Positions 15,749-25,592 are shown, counted from the first letter of the stretch. The stretch: DNA of 41,686 nt from Bdellovibrio sp. (GCA_025359945.1 JANYDD010000010.1:1-41686); one strand, 5' to 3'. Made by a program: numbers and translations. Notes: generated by a model not told the origin, from the letters alone.

Positions 15749-18625
15749 ATGAAAAAAACGAATACTCAAGGCGGCCCAGCAGTAGCATCGGCAACTCAAA
15801 AAAATCAGACAAATTCTAAAAGGGCTCAGAAGCCAATCGCTGAAAAAAAACAAGCATCAAAGTCCTTTGAAATACCTTCAAAAAAGGTGACCTCAACCAA
15901 GAGTTCAAACCCATCAAAAGCGTCTGAAAAAGTTGCGAAAGCTCGCGCCGGCGGACGAAAATTAGTGATCGTCGAGTCCCCCACCAAAGCCAGAACAATT
16001 CGAAAATTTCTAGGCAACGACTTTATGGTGGAAAGCTGCATGGGGCACGTGCGCGATCTGCCGGCGTCGGCAAAAGAAATTCCTGAAAAGTTTAAAAAAG
16101 AAGAATGGGCGCACTTAGGAGTTAATGTCGATAAACAGTTCCAGCCCATCTATTGTGTTCCCAGTCGAAAAACTAAAGTGGTGCAAGATCTGAAACGAAA
16201 AATGAGCGAAGCTTCAGAATTGTATCTGGCGACGGACGAAGATCGCGAGGGAGAATCCATCTCGTGGCATTTGTTCGAACTTTTAAAACCTCAGGTGCCC
16301 ATTCATCGGATGGTTTTTAACGAAATCACCAAAGAAGCCATTCAAAAAGCCTTAAAAGACACTCGCAAAATTGATATTCATTTGGTGAAAGCTCAGGAAG
16401 CGCGGCGAATTCTGGATCGTTTGGTGGGATATACGATTTCGCCTTTGCTTTGGAAAAAAGTAGCTTACGGTTTGTCGGCGGGCAGAGTTCAATCAGTAGC
16501 TGTGTGTCTGATCTCAGAACGGGAACTTGAACGATTTAAGTTTAAGCGTTCGGTTTACTGGGGAGTTTCAGCTCGCCTTTCAAAAAATTTGCAAGAATTC
16601 GAGTCCAAGCTTCATAGCGTTTCGGGAAAAAAGATTGCCCTGGGCAAAGATTTTGATTCTTTGACCGGAAATCTGCAAAACCAAACTGTTCTTTTGCTGG
16701 ACGAGAAAAAATCAAAAGAATTGGCTGTAGGCTTGCAAAAAGAAAATTGGGTCGTTGAAAGCATTGAGGAAAAACCGCATTCACGAAAACCATCACCGCC
16801 TTTTATCACTTCGACTCTTCAGCAAGAAGCTAACCGAAAGTTGGGTTGGGGCGCTCGTGAGACTATGCAAGTAGCCCAGAAACTATACGAACAAGGTTTT
16901 ATCACTTACATGAGAACGGATTCGACCTTTTTGTCTCAAGAAGCTTTGCAAGCCGCGCGTGAATGCATTTTGAAAAAGTACGGAAAAGAATATTTGCCGC
17001 AAACAGCGCGCACGTATTCAGAGAAAAAAGTCAAAGGCGCACAAGAGGCTCACGAAGCCGTTCGACCCGCAGGTCAAAGATTTTTGGATCCCGACGAAAC
17101 CGGATTGGATCAACAGCAATTAAAGCTTTACGAAATGATTTGGAAGCGTACGATGGCCTCGCAAATGGTGAATGCCGAGCAAAAGTCGGTGTCGGTGCAA
17201 ATCAAGGCGGGATTGACACAGTTTTCTTCGCACGGTCTAACGATTATTTTTCCGGGATTTTTACGCGCCTACGTCGAAGGCTCGGATGATCCAGAGCTTG
17301 AATTGAGCGAAAAAGAAGTTCAACTTCCAGGTTTAAAAAAAGGCGATATTGTTAAGTGTTTGGCGACAGAAGCGACTGAACATGAAACCAAGCCTCCGGC
17401 TCGTTTTACCGAAGCCAGTCTTGTGCAGAAAATGGAAAAAGAGGGTATTGGCCGCCCATCAACCTATTCTTCAATTATCTCGACGATCATTGATCGAGGT
17501 TACGTTAAGAAAACAAACAACACTTTGGTACCCACTTTTACGGCCTTGGTCGTGTCACAATTGTTGAAAAAGTATTTACCCAAGTATGTGGATCTGGCTT
17601 TTACTTCTGAAATGGAAAATTCACTAGATACAATTGCTGACGGCGATTTAGACAGCGTCGCTTATCTGACTAAAATTTATTTTGGTTCCGACGGTCTAAA
17701 GTCCCAGGTCAAAATCCAGGAAAAAAAGATTGATCCAGCAACGTCAAGGTCGTTCCATTTAAATGGATTAAAAAAATATGAATTTCGAGTCGGAAAGTTT
17801 GGCGCCTACGTCTGCACTGAAATCGACGGGAAAGAAGTCTGCGCATCGCTTCCGGAATCTGAGGCCCCCGCAGATGTTACGGCTGCAAAAGTCGATCAAT
17901 GGATTGAACAAAAAATAAATGGTGCCGACGCTTTGGGAAAGGACCCTGCGACTGGAAAGTCGATTTATGTTTTGAGCGGTCGCTACGGACCGTATGTTCA
18001 GCTGGGTGAAAGTAATGGTGAAAAACCTAAGAGGGTATCGATCCCTGCGCAAATTCCTGTTGATCAAGTTCAGATGAAACAAGCGCTTGAGCTTTTGTCG
18101 TTGCCAAAAGTATTGGGGCTTCACCCCGAAACCAAGAAGGAAATTAAAGCTGGTCTTGGACGCTTTGGTCCCTACATTGTTTGTGATGGAGATTTTCGTT
18201 CCATTCCAAAAGGGGAAAGTGTTTTTGAAACCGAATTGGTTCGGGCCTTGGAACTTTTAGCCATGCCTAAAAAAGGCCGCGGCAAGAAAACTCCGATCAA
18301 AGAACTAGGTCCCCATCCAAAGGACAAGGAAAGCTTGCAAATTTTTGTTGGACCCTATGGACCTTATCTGAAGTGGGGTAAAAAGAATTTCAGTGTACCC
18401 AAAGAAATCAAGCCCCAAGAAATCACTTTTGAACAAGCCATTGGTTTGATAGGCAAAGGATCAGAGAATCCGGTGGAAGAACTGGATAAGCGACTCAAAA
18501 AATCGAAAACCAAAGAAAAATCCGCTAAAAAAAGTCTGTCGGCAGCCAAGAAAAAATTGGCAAAGATCGCGAAACCAGTTCCAAGACTGAAAATGGCTGG
18601 CAAAGCTAGTCTTGGTCTGGACTAG
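15749..18625 (+). CDS. topA: DNA topoisomerase I (type IA)
   Basis: This enzyme relaxes negatively supercoiled DNA. The Toprim domain begins near residue 70 (KLVIVESPTKARTIRKFLG) with the DEDREGE acidic motif. The active-site tyrosine lies in ITYMRTDST near residue 387, and GRPSTYSSI follows near 570. The C-terminus holds four TopI repeat units (VGKFGAYVC, GRYGPYVQLGE, GRFGPYIVCDG, GPYGPYLKWGK) and a lysine-rich tail, with no CxxC zinc fingers of the E. coli kind. About 65 residues at the N-terminus are a K/S/A-rich extension that is not part of the fold. At 958 residues it is on the long side. Confidence 0.96.
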   Translation: MKKTNTQGGPAVASATQKNQTNSKRAQKPIAEKKQASKSFEIPSKKVTSTKSSNPSKASEKVAKARAGGRKLVIVESPTKARTIRKFLGNDFMVESCMGHVRDLPASAKEIPEKFKKEEWAHLGVNVDKQFQPIYCVPSRKTKVVQDLKRKMSEASELYLATDEDREGESISWHLFELLKPQVPIHRMVFNEITKEAIQKALKDTRKIDIHLVKAQEARRILDRLVGYTISPLLWKKVAYGLSAGRVQSVAVCLISERELERFKFKRSVYWGVSARLSKNLQEFESKLHSVSGKKIALGKDFDSLTGNLQNQTVLLLDEKKSKELAVGLQKENWVVESIEEKPHSRKPSPPFITSTLQQEANRKLGWGARETMQVAQKLYEQGFITYMRTDSTFLSQEALQAARECILKKYGKEYLPQTARTYSEKKVKGAQEAHEAVRPAGQRFLDPDETGLDQQQLKLYEMIWKRTMASQMVNAEQKSVSVQIKAGLTQFSSHGLTIIFPGFLRAYVEGSDDPELELSEKEVQLPGLKKGDIVKCLATEATEHETKPPARFTEASLVQKMEKEGIGRPSTYSSIISTIIDRGYVKKTNNTLVPTFTALVVSQLLKKYLPKYVDLAFTSEMENSLDTIADGDLDSVAYLTKIYFGSDGLKSQVKIQEKKIDPATSRSFHLNGLKKYEFRVGKFGAYVCTEIDGKEVCASLPESEAPADVTAAKVDQWIEQKINGADALGKDPATGKSIYVLSGRYGPYVQLGESNGEKPKRVSIPAQIPVDQVQMKQALELLSLPKVLGLHPETKKEIKAGLGRFGPYIVCDGDFRSIPKGESVFETELVRALELLAMPKKGRGKKTPIKELGPHPKDKESLQIFVGPYGPYLKWGKKNFSVPKEIKPQEITFEQAIGLIGKGSENPVEELDKRLKKSKTKEKSAKKSLSAAKKKLAKIAKPVPRLKMAGKASLGLD

Positions 18626-18699
18626 ACGCTTAAAGTTAGACCTATTCTTTGATTCAAAAAATGTCGAAGCTAGAAAGAGGACTTCCGGAGGAATCATCA

Positions 18700-20730
18700 A
18701 TGTTTAAAACCAGCACAAAGCGGACTCTGGCAGCCGTTTTATTCACTACTTTTTTTATTTCGTCCAGCACTTGGAATCAAAATAAGGCGATCGCACAGGG
18801 TGTTTCGCAAGCCCCGCCAGCATTGGATTGCCGTTTTGTTTATCCGATTCAGATGCTGTATTTAAGCCAGCATATAAAAACTAACCAGTTCGACGCCGAA
18901 TTAGAAAAGCGAGTGATCGATCAATACATAAAGCATTTAGATCCCACCAAAATTTATTTACTGCAAAGTGATGTGGCGACGATCGAGACCAAACTTAAAA
19001 ATCATTTTGAGAAAATCAAAAACAGGGATTGTGGGTTTTTGGATGAAATCCAAAAAATGTTTGTCGACCGTGTGAAAAGCCGCGCGGAGTTTGCAAAGAC
19101 ATTTTTAGGAAAGAAATATAAATTTGATAAAAAAGTTGAGTTTGTATTTGATCCGCAGAAAAAACTTTTTCCAAAAACTGACACTGAAGCCGATGCATTT
19201 TTAGCCAATTATATTCACTTTCAAATTTCAAACTATTTGGCGACCGATATTAAGATTCCTGAAGCAAAAACCAATGTGATCAAGACTTGGGACAGGGCCA
19301 TCAAGCGATCCACCGAAGTGAAAAAAGATGAAGTGATCTCGAACTATCTAGACGCTTTTGGTGGGGCGTTGGATCCGCATTCGTCTTTCTTTTCGCGAGA
19401 CGGGAATGAAGATTTTAGAATTCAAATGGGTCTTAGTCTTGAGGGTATCGGGGCGACGTTGTCTTCGCAGGATGGATTTACTGTTGTCGAAGCTTTGGTT
19501 CCAGGGGGAGCAGCTGCGAAGTCAGGACTGATTCAACCCAAGGACAAAATTTTAGCCGTGGGTCAAGGACCTGCGGGGTCAAAAGGTCCGATGGAAAATG
19601 TGATCGAAATGGACCTTCGAGATGTGGTTAAAAAAATCCGTGGAAAGAAAGGGACTCCCGTTCGGCTTTTAATTTTGCGCCAAAAATCTGAGGGAAAATC
19701 TAGATTAGAAGTTTCCCTGATTCGAGAAAAAATAAATTTAAAAGATGAAGCTGCTCAGATTCATTACATCGATCGCGAAGCTGACGGAGTTAAGCGAAAA
19801 ATTGCGGTCCTGAATTTACCGGCATTCTATGCAGACGCACGCCGAGGCGGTCGATCTTCGGCTGCGGACATGAAAAAACTTTTAGCTGAAGCTAAAACTA
19901 AAAAAGCAGAAGGTTTGGTTCTGGATTTTTCTACAAACGGCGGTGGTAGTTTAGATGACGCAGTCAAGATTGCAGGTCTTTTCTTTAAGACCGGAAATGT
20001 CGTGAAGCAGTCATCTAGGGAAGAAGGCAAAAACGAAATTGTCTTAAAAGACGTTGACGCCCAAGTCGATTGGTCAGGGCCGCTAGTGATATTGACTTCA
20101 AGAATCAGCGCCAGTGCTTCGGAAATTGTGGCCGGCACTTTGAAGGATTATAAACGGGCACTGATCGTTGGCGGTGACCATACTTTTGGAAAGGGCTCAG
20201 TTCAGTCGGTTTTAGATATTCCGCCACAATCAGGTGAGATGGGTGCAGTCAAGATTACGATTGGAATGTTTTTTATTGCCGGTGGTAATTCGACCCAGCA
20301 TCGCGGTGTTGAAGGGGATGTGATTTTACCGTCGCCTTATAACATTGATGAAATTGGCGAGAAATCGTTGGATTATTCTTTGCCTCCCAAGCAGATTCCG
20401 GCCTTCTTATCGGCGGATGCTTATGTTCGTGAGGGCGCTGATGCCTGGAAAGAAATTAAGCCGGAATGGATCAAAGTTTTGGCGCAAAAGTCCAAAGAGC
20501 GTGTTGATAAAAACGAAGAGTTTAAAAAAATCATCACTGATTTAGAAAAAACCAAAACTAAGGGAAAGCTTATCCGAGTCGGTGATGCGGATAAAGAAAA
20601 AGAGAAAAAAGAAAAAATTAAAGCTTCGAAAATGGCCGATGAGACCGAGCGAGAGAAAGAGTATCTAAAGCGTCCTGAAATTGTCGAAGCTTCAAATATT
20701 CTCATGGACTTAATTAAGATTGAAAATTAA
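18700..20730 (+). CDS. Tail-specific (C-terminal processing) protease, Prc-type
   Basis: This is an S41-family periplasmic endoprotease that trims proteins from their C-termini. ATG 18700 follows GGAGGAA and starts a signal peptide (MFKTSTKRTLAAVLFTTFFI, cleavage near AIAQG). An N-terminal helical domain precedes a PDZ domain (VVEALVPGGAAAKSGLIQPK, near residues 260-290). The catalytic block is RISASASEIVAGTLKDYKRA with the serine, and HTFGKGSVQ with the general-base lysine near residue 497. The charged C-terminal region (KDKEKEKKEK) matches the Prc group. It is 676 residues long. An upstream start at 18649 would bury the signal peptide. It lies between topA and the E1 genes. Confidence 0.93.
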   Translation: MFKTSTKRTLAAVLFTTFFISSSTWNQNKAIAQGVSQAPPALDCRFVYPIQMLYLSQHIKTNQFDAELEKRVIDQYIKHLDPTKIYLLQSDVATIETKLKNHFEKIKNRDCGFLDEIQKMFVDRVKSRAEFAKTFLGKKYKFDKKVEFVFDPQKKLFPKTDTEADAFLANYIHFQISNYLATDIKIPEAKTNVIKTWDRAIKRSTEVKKDEVISNYLDAFGGALDPHSSFFSRDGNEDFRIQMGLSLEGIGATLSSQDGFTVVEALVPGGAAAKSGLIQPKDKILAVGQGPAGSKGPMENVIEMDLRDVVKKIRGKKGTPVRLLILRQKSEGKSRLEVSLIREKINLKDEAAQIHYIDREADGVKRKIAVLNLPAFYADARRGGRSSAADMKKLLAEAKTKKAEGLVLDFSTNGGGSLDDAVKIAGLFFKTGNVVKQSSREEGKNEIVLKDVDAQVDWSGPLVILTSRISASASEIVAGTLKDYKRALIVGGDHTFGKGSVQSVLDIPPQSGEMGAVKITIGMFFIAGGNSTQHRGVEGDVILPSPYNIDEIGEKSLDYSLPPKQIPAFLSADAYVREGADAWKEIKPEWIKVLAQKSKERVDKNEEFKKIITDLEKTKTKGKLIRVGDADKEKEKKEKIKASKMADETEREKEYLKRPEIVEASNILMDLIKIEN

Positions 20731-20743
20731 GTCTTGAATTCCA

Positions 20744-21904
20744 ATGATGACGACGAAATCGGTTCAAAAAAAAGCTAAAGAAAACGCTCATAAAAGAGCG
20801 CCAAAAAATGCAAAAGAGGCTTTAAAAAGACCATCGAAAACTGTTTTGCCACCAGCCATAAAAAGGCCTTTAAACGGATTCGTAAGGCAGAATAGTCTTG
20901 GATTATCAGATCTAAAGCTTTTGTCGAAAGAACTTTTACTAAAAATCTATGACCTTATGGTGAAGTCTCGAGTTTTAGAAGAGCGGCTGATTAAAATTTA
21001 TCGCGCTGGCGAATCTTTTTTTTGGATTGGTGGTCCCGGTGAAGAGGCCTGGGGCGTTCCGGTGGGTTTACAAATCCGAAAAGGGAGAGGACCCGCATTT
21101 GATTATTTACATTTGCATTACCGGGGCACGCCAACTTTGGTGGCCATGGGGATGGAAATGAAGGACTCGATCCGCTTGATGATGAATCGGGCAACAGATC
21201 CATCGACTGGCGGACGAAATTTTTCCAATCACTACTGCTTTCCTCAATGGAATGTGGTGCCAGTCAGTTCTCCGATCGAGGTTCAGTATTCGACCGCCTT
21301 AGGAACGGCTCACGTGCAAAAGCGAGCCTGCCAACAGGGTTTGACCCTGGTCACTGGTGGCGATGCAGGAACGGCAGAAGGCGATTTTGCGTCTTGTTTA
21401 GTTTGGGCATCTAGGCCGGGACGGGAGCTTCCGATGCTGATCACGGTGCAAAACAACCGGGTCGGAATATCGACTGCGTATGATGGACAGCATGGTGAAA
21501 AAGAGATCGCTGATCGGGCTCGGGCTTTTCAAATCCGATCACGCCAAATTGATGGAAACAACCCAATAGAAACCTATTTAGCAATCCAAGAGGAAATGAC
21601 TTACATTCGAAAAACTGGGCGTCCCAGCTTTATCGAAGCCAAAACTTCTAGATTGTACGGCCATTCATCGGCCAGCGGTGCAAATTTAGCCCAAGATGAA
21701 ATCGACGGTTTGAAAAATTTTGAGAATCTACTTCTTAAGGCTGATTTTCTTTCTGAAAGCCAACAGCAAAACACTTGGAAAAAATATGAAGTCGAAGGCA
21801 TTCAAGCTCAGAACGAGGTCCGCGCCGAAGTGCAACCCGCGGCCGATTCAGTGTGGGATTTAATTTATGTGAACAGTGAAAATGCCGATTGGAGAAAATT
21901 CTAA
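20744..21904 (+). CDS. 2-oxoacid dehydrogenase E1 component, alpha subunit
   Basis: This is the thiamine-diphosphate subunit of a branched-chain 2-oxoacid or pyruvate dehydrogenase. Features: GEEAWGVPVGLQI, the YRGTPTLVAMGM channel region, the TPP-binding motif GGDAGTAEGDF followed by VQNNRVGIST, and the phosphorylation-loop-like SRLYGHSSASG. The first 45 residues are a K/A/P-rich basic extension (QKKAKENAHKRAPKNAKEAL) unlike most E1 alpha proteins. The substrate cannot be settled; the alpha/beta split and SRLYGHSS suggest the branched-chain type. Its TAA overlaps the beta start as TAATG. E2 and E3 are not in the window. Confidence 0.9.
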   Translation: MMTTKSVQKKAKENAHKRAPKNAKEALKRPSKTVLPPAIKRPLNGFVRQNSLGLSDLKLLSKELLLKIYDLMVKSRVLEERLIKIYRAGESFFWIGGPGEEAWGVPVGLQIRKGRGPAFDYLHLHYRGTPTLVAMGMEMKDSIRLMMNRATDPSTGGRNFSNHYCFPQWNVVPVSSPIEVQYSTALGTAHVQKRACQQGLTLVTGGDAGTAEGDFASCLVWASRPGRELPMLITVQNNRVGISTAYDGQHGEKEIADRARAFQIRSRQIDGNNPIETYLAIQEEMTYIRKTGRPSFIEAKTSRLYGHSSASGANLAQDEIDGLKNFENLLLKADFLSESQQQNTWKKYEVEGIQAQNEVRAEVQPAADSVWDLIYVNSENADWRKF

Positions 21905-22959
21905 TGGCCACGATGGCGCAATCGATTCGTATGGCATTGCACTTTGCCGAAGAAAATTTGCAGGTCAAAGATATTTTCGGGCAAGACGTCGGCGCGCCCA
22001 TGGGCGGAGTTTTCACTGCAACTCAAGGGCTAAAAACAGCTTGGAATTCGCCGCTGGATGAACGGGGTATTATTGCTATGGCGACTGGGATTGCGATGGC
22101 CGGCGATCGTTGCGTCGCCGAAATTCAATTTTGTGATTATATTTTTAACACTATTGATCTTTTAAAAATTGCTGGAAACACTCACTGGGTTTCTCATGGA
22201 AATTATTCTGTGCCCATGGTGGTGATGACTCCAGTTGGTGCTGGAATTCGCGGATCCATTTATCATTCTCATTCGTTTGATGCTTGGGCATCGCGACTGG
22301 CAGGATGGAAGGTCGTCATGCCATCGAATCCGCTGGATGCGTACGGTTTACTTTTGGCAGCCGTTGAAGATCCCAACCCAGTTTTGTTTTTAAAGCCCAA
22401 AGCCCTAATGCGTGTTCGTGGTGAGGATTTAATTCCTGGGGAACCCGACAACGAAAAAGATCTTAAACGAATGATCGATGGTCCCATTGGTGATCGAAGT
22501 CAGTGGAAACCCACCTGGCCCAAACTTGAAAAATATTTGGTCCCCATCGGAAAAGCAAAAACCACGCGCGAGGGCCAAGATATTACTTTGGTGTCTTATG
22601 GCCGCCATCTTTTGCTGTGCAACCAAGTTGCCGACGATTTAAAAGAACGAAATATCTTGATTGAAGTGATCGATTTACGATCGATCTACCCTTATGATTG
22701 GCAAGCGATAAAAAATTCTGTTCTGAAAACAAAACGAGTTTTGTTCGTCAATGAGGACACCGAAGTTACTAATTTTGGCGAACATCTGTGTTACCGAGTC
22801 ACTCAGGAACTTTTTTACGATCTGCTGGCGCGACCACGAGTGCTGGCGGGTTTGCAAGTTCCGGGAATCGGTTTGCATCCCAATCTAGAAAGTGCTTCAG
22901 TCCCAGAACGGGCCGATATTGAAAAAGCAGTTTTAGAAATCATCGGCGAAGTTCCGTAA
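21904..22959 (+). CDS. 2-oxoacid dehydrogenase E1 component, beta subunit
   Basis: This subunit forms the heterotetrameric E1 with the alpha subunit. Visible: QSIRMALHFAEENLQVKDIF, the FTATQGLKTAWNSPLDERGI substrate region, the conserved EIQFCDYIFNTIDLLKI, and the transketolase C-terminal domain (DITLVSYGRHLLLCNQVADD, then EVIDLRSIYPYDWQAI). The length of 351 is close to normal. ATG 21904 overlaps the alpha stop by one base and is served by GGAG at 21891. It and the alpha gene form one translational unit. Confidence 0.92.
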   Translation: MATMAQSIRMALHFAEENLQVKDIFGQDVGAPMGGVFTATQGLKTAWNSPLDERGIIAMATGIAMAGDRCVAEIQFCDYIFNTIDLLKIAGNTHWVSHGNYSVPMVVMTPVGAGIRGSIYHSHSFDAWASRLAGWKVVMPSNPLDAYGLLLAAVEDPNPVLFLKPKALMRVRGEDLIPGEPDNEKDLKRMIDGPIGDRSQWKPTWPKLEKYLVPIGKAKTTREGQDITLVSYGRHLLLCNQVADDLKERNILIEVIDLRSIYPYDWQAIKNSVLKTKRVLFVNEDTEVTNFGEHLCYRVTQELFYDLLARPRVLAGLQVPGIGLHPNLESASVPERADIEKAVLEIIGEVP

Positions 22960-22980
22960 AAAATACTGAAAGGCCGCGAA

Positions 22981-23796
22981 GTGCTGATTCATAAGCAGAA
23001 AACGAATCTTAATAATTTTGATAAGTACGAATATTATCGGCTTTCGGTGCAGTCTCCGGATGTGGACACCGAATTTTTTGAAAAAGTTTACTACGATTTC
23101 AATGCCCGGAAAAAACCCGAAACCCTGCGCGAGGATTTTTGCGGAACTTTTCTTTTGTCTTGTGAATGGGTCAAGCGCGGAAAATCTTATCGGGCGTTGG
23201 CCATCGATCTAGATCCCGAGCCTTTGGACTACGGGCGAAGGCACAACCTTTCAAAACTCTCCACGCATCAGCAGAGCAGGCTTCACTTGGTGAAAGGCGA
23301 TGTTCTGGATTCACCGACTGAACTTGTGGATATTTTGGCAGCGATGAATTTTTCCTATTTTATTTTTAAAACTCGTTCGCAGATGAAAAAGTATTTACAA
23401 AAAGCTTTTCAAGGTTTGAAAAAAAACGGCGTTTTAATCCTGGATTGTTTTGGTGGATCGCTTTGCTACGATGCCAACCTAGAAAAAACAAAACTGAAAA
23501 ATTTCACTTATTTTTGGGAGCAAGAAGGGTATGATCCTATCAGCCACGAAGCGCATTTTCATATTCACTTTAAACCCCATGGAAAGAAGAAAATAGCACA
23601 GGTGTTTAGTTACGATTGGCGCTTATGGACCATAGCGGAATTGCGTGAACTTTTAGTGGAAGTCGGTTTTTCCGAGACCCACGTCTACTGGGAAGGAAAC
23701 AATAAAAAAGGCGGCGGAAATGGCGTCTTTACCCGAGCTCAAAAAGGCGAAGAATGTCAAAGCTGGATCGCCTACATTACCGCGAAAAAAATTTAG
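22981..23796 (+). CDS. Class I SAM-dependent methyltransferase
   Basis: The protein is a Rossmann-fold methyltransferase of unknown substrate. Motif I is unusual (REDFCGTFLLSCEWVKRG), followed by ALAIDLDPEPLDYGRRHNL as the acidic loop, KGDVLD, and LKKNGVLILDCFGGSL. The DFCGTFLLS pattern occurs in a set of uncharacterised methyltransferases. It starts at GTG 22981, 21 bases after the E1 beta stop, with AAGG upstream; no nearby ATG is in frame. It ends the plus-strand run and a clear terminator begins at its stop codon. Confidence 0.8.
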   Translation: MLIHKQKTNLNNFDKYEYYRLSVQSPDVDTEFFEKVYYDFNARKKPETLREDFCGTFLLSCEWVKRGKSYRALAIDLDPEPLDYGRRHNLSKLSTHQQSRLHLVKGDVLDSPTELVDILAAMNFSYFIFKTRSQMKKYLQKAFQGLKKNGVLILDCFGGSLCYDANLEKTKLKNFTYFWEQEGYDPISHEAHFHIHFKPHGKKKIAQVFSYDWRLWTIAELRELLVEVGFSETHVYWEGNNKKGGGNGVFTRAQKGEECQSWIAYITAKKI

Positions 23797-23815
23797 ACCC
23801 TTCAGGGTCTTTGTT
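23795..23815 (+). terminator. Rho-independent terminator after the methyltransferase
   Basis: AGACCC-TTCA-GGGTCT is a perfect 6-bp stem with a tetraloop, followed by TTTGTT. It begins within the stop codon of the methyltransferase and closes the topA-to-methyltransferase direction of transcription. Confidence 0.8.
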
Positions 23816-23934
23816 GCCATTCTAAAGATCCAGCTAAGCAACGCCCCAGTGTTTAACGGATTTAAAAGTAGTTACTTGTTTGATGAGGTTTAGCGCCCCA
23901 GCGCACAAGGCCTTTAACTAAAAGAGGTTCTCGC

Positions 23935-24927
23935 TCAGAGCAAGAAATTATTTGGCTCGGGTGACAATCCTTTTTGGCGCAAGAATTCTGGATCAAAGAC
24001 TTTCGATTGATAACGTAGGGCGGAATCACAAAGAATAGTCACGACGGTCTTGTCGGAATTCTGATTTTCCATGGCGTATCGATAGGCTGCAAACACGTTA
24101 AGGGCCGCAGAAGTCCCTACCAGAAGGCCCTCGTGCTGTGCCAAATAGTACAGCATGGAAATCATCTGCTGATCGGTAACTTGTACCGCATCGTCGATCC
24201 GAGCTTGCTTAAAATTTGCGGTCAGTCTCATGATTCCGATGCCCTCTGTGATAGACGTTCCTGTCGATTTCATCGCACCGGTTTTTAAGTAAGTAAAAAG
24301 CCCCGAGCCAAAGGGGTCAGCCAATCTAATATGCACGGACGGGTTTTTTTCCTTTAGGAACCTAGAAACTCCGGAAATGGTTCCACCGGTTCCGACAGCG
24401 GCTACAAAGGCGTCGACTTTTCCAAGAGTTTGCATCCAAATTTCTGGGCCCGTCGTTTGGTAATGAGCTTGATAATTTGCCAAATTCTCAAATTGGTTAG
24501 CCCAAAATCGATTGGGCTTTTCCGCGGCCAATCTGCCGGCCGTATGATAAAAGTGATTCTGATCGGAAAAAGGACATGCGGGCACCATGATAAGTTCAGC
24601 GCCCAAGGCTTTTAATACGGCATATTTTTCGTGTGACTGATTATCTGGAACGACGATTAAACACGAGTATCCACGCTGCGCCGCCAAGGTGGCTAAACCG
24701 ATCCCGGTGTTTCCAGCAGTGCCTTCCACCAAAGTAGACCCAACAGAAATTTTCCCCGATTTTTCGGCATCCAAAATAATTCCTAAAGCAGTGCGATCTT
24801 TAACGCTTCCACCGGGATTTAAATACTCGGCTTTGCCAAAAATTTCACAGCCAGTAGCTTTCGAAAGAGATTTAATTTTTACTAAAGGAGTTTCACCCAC
24901 TCCGGCAGAAATTTCTCCCGTGCGCAT
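23935..24927 (-). CDS. Cysteine synthase (PLP-dependent, CysK/CysM family)
   Basis: O-acetylserine sulfhydrylase makes cysteine from O-acetylserine and sulfide. The PLP lysine is Lys43 in NPGGSVKDRTALG. The substrate loop is EGTAGNTGIGLA, the phosphate cradle is AVGTGGTISGVSRFL, and the C-terminal serine that contacts the PLP ring lies in CDSALRY. The length of 330 suits the family. A cystathionine-beta-synthase-type activity is possible, as the sequences are related. Its ATG follows the peroxiredoxin stop by two bases on the minus strand, so the two are one operon. Confidence 0.92.
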   Translation of the reverse strand: MRTGEISAGVGETPLVKIKSLSKATGCEIFGKAEYLNPGGSVKDRTALGIILDAEKSGKISVGSTLVEGTAGNTGIGLATLAAQRGYSCLIVVPDNQSHEKYAVLKALGAELIMVPACPFSDQNHFYHTAGRLAAEKPNRFWANQFENLANYQAHYQTTGPEIWMQTLGKVDAFVAAVGTGGTISGVSRFLKEKNPSVHIRLADPFGSGLFTYLKTGAMKSTGTSITEGIGIMRLTANFKQARIDDAVQVTDQQMISMLYYLAQHEGLLVGTSAALNVFAAYRYAMENQNSDKTVVTILCDSALRYQSKVFDPEFLRQKGLSPEPNNFLL

Positions 24928-24929
24928 TT

Positions 24930-25592
24930 TCAGCCTTTGGGTTGTGGGGTGATTCGCAAATAGGGCTTTAAAGTTTTATAACCTTTTGGAAATAGTTTTT
25001 TAAGCTCTTCTAGGTCTTGCAAAGACGGAACAATAATCACATCGTCACCTGGTTTCCAGTTCACCGGAGTAGCCACTTTAAATTGATCCGTCATTTGCAG
25101 AGAATCAATCACCCGCAAAATTTCGGTGAAGTTTCTTCCCGTGCTGGCAGGATAGGTCAGGATCAGCCGAATTTTATTTTGAGGGTCAATAATAAATACT
25201 GATCGGACAGTGAAAGTGTCGTTGGCATTGGGATGAATCATATCGTACAAGCTTGAAACTTTTCGATCGTCGTCGGCCAACAGTGGAAAATTCAATGCTG
25301 TTCCTTGGGTTTCTTGAATATCACCCACCCATTTTTTGTGATCCTCAAGATGATCTACGCTTAATCCTAAAACCTTGACGGAACGGCGATCAAATTCAGG
25401 TTTTAGCCGAGAAGCCTCGCCCAGTTCAGTCGTGCATACAGGTGTAAAGTTTTTCGGATGGGAAAAAAAAATCGCCCACTTTCCAGTCTTCCACGCGTGA
25501 AAAGAAATCAAACCCTCGGTGGACTGTTGTTGAAAGTCGGGAGCGATATCACCCAATCGCAAAGGGAAGTGTTGCATGTTATTTTTAGTCAT
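24930..25592 (-). CDS. 1-Cys peroxiredoxin (Prx6-type)
   Basis: This thiol peroxidase reduces hydrogen peroxide and organic hydroperoxides. The peroxidatic Cys53 lies in HPKNFTPVCTTELGEASRL. There is no second cysteine, so it must be resolved by an external thiol. The long C-terminal arm (KVATPVNWKPGDDVIIVPSL) is the Prx6/AhpE-like signature PVNWKPGDDVI. It is 220 residues. A strong GGAGG precedes ATG 25592. It is first in a two-gene unit with cysteine synthase, which joins peroxide defence with cysteine supply. Confidence 0.93.
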   Translation of the reverse strand: MTKNNMQHFPLRLGDIAPDFQQQSTEGLISFHAWKTGKWAIFFSHPKNFTPVCTTELGEASRLKPEFDRRSVKVLGLSVDHLEDHKKWVGDIQETQGTALNFPLLADDDRKVSSLYDMIHPNANDTFTVRSVFIIDPQNKIRLILTYPASTGRNFTEILRVIDSLQMTDQFKVATPVNWKPGDDVIIVPSLQDLEELKKLFPKGYKTLKPYLRITPQPKG

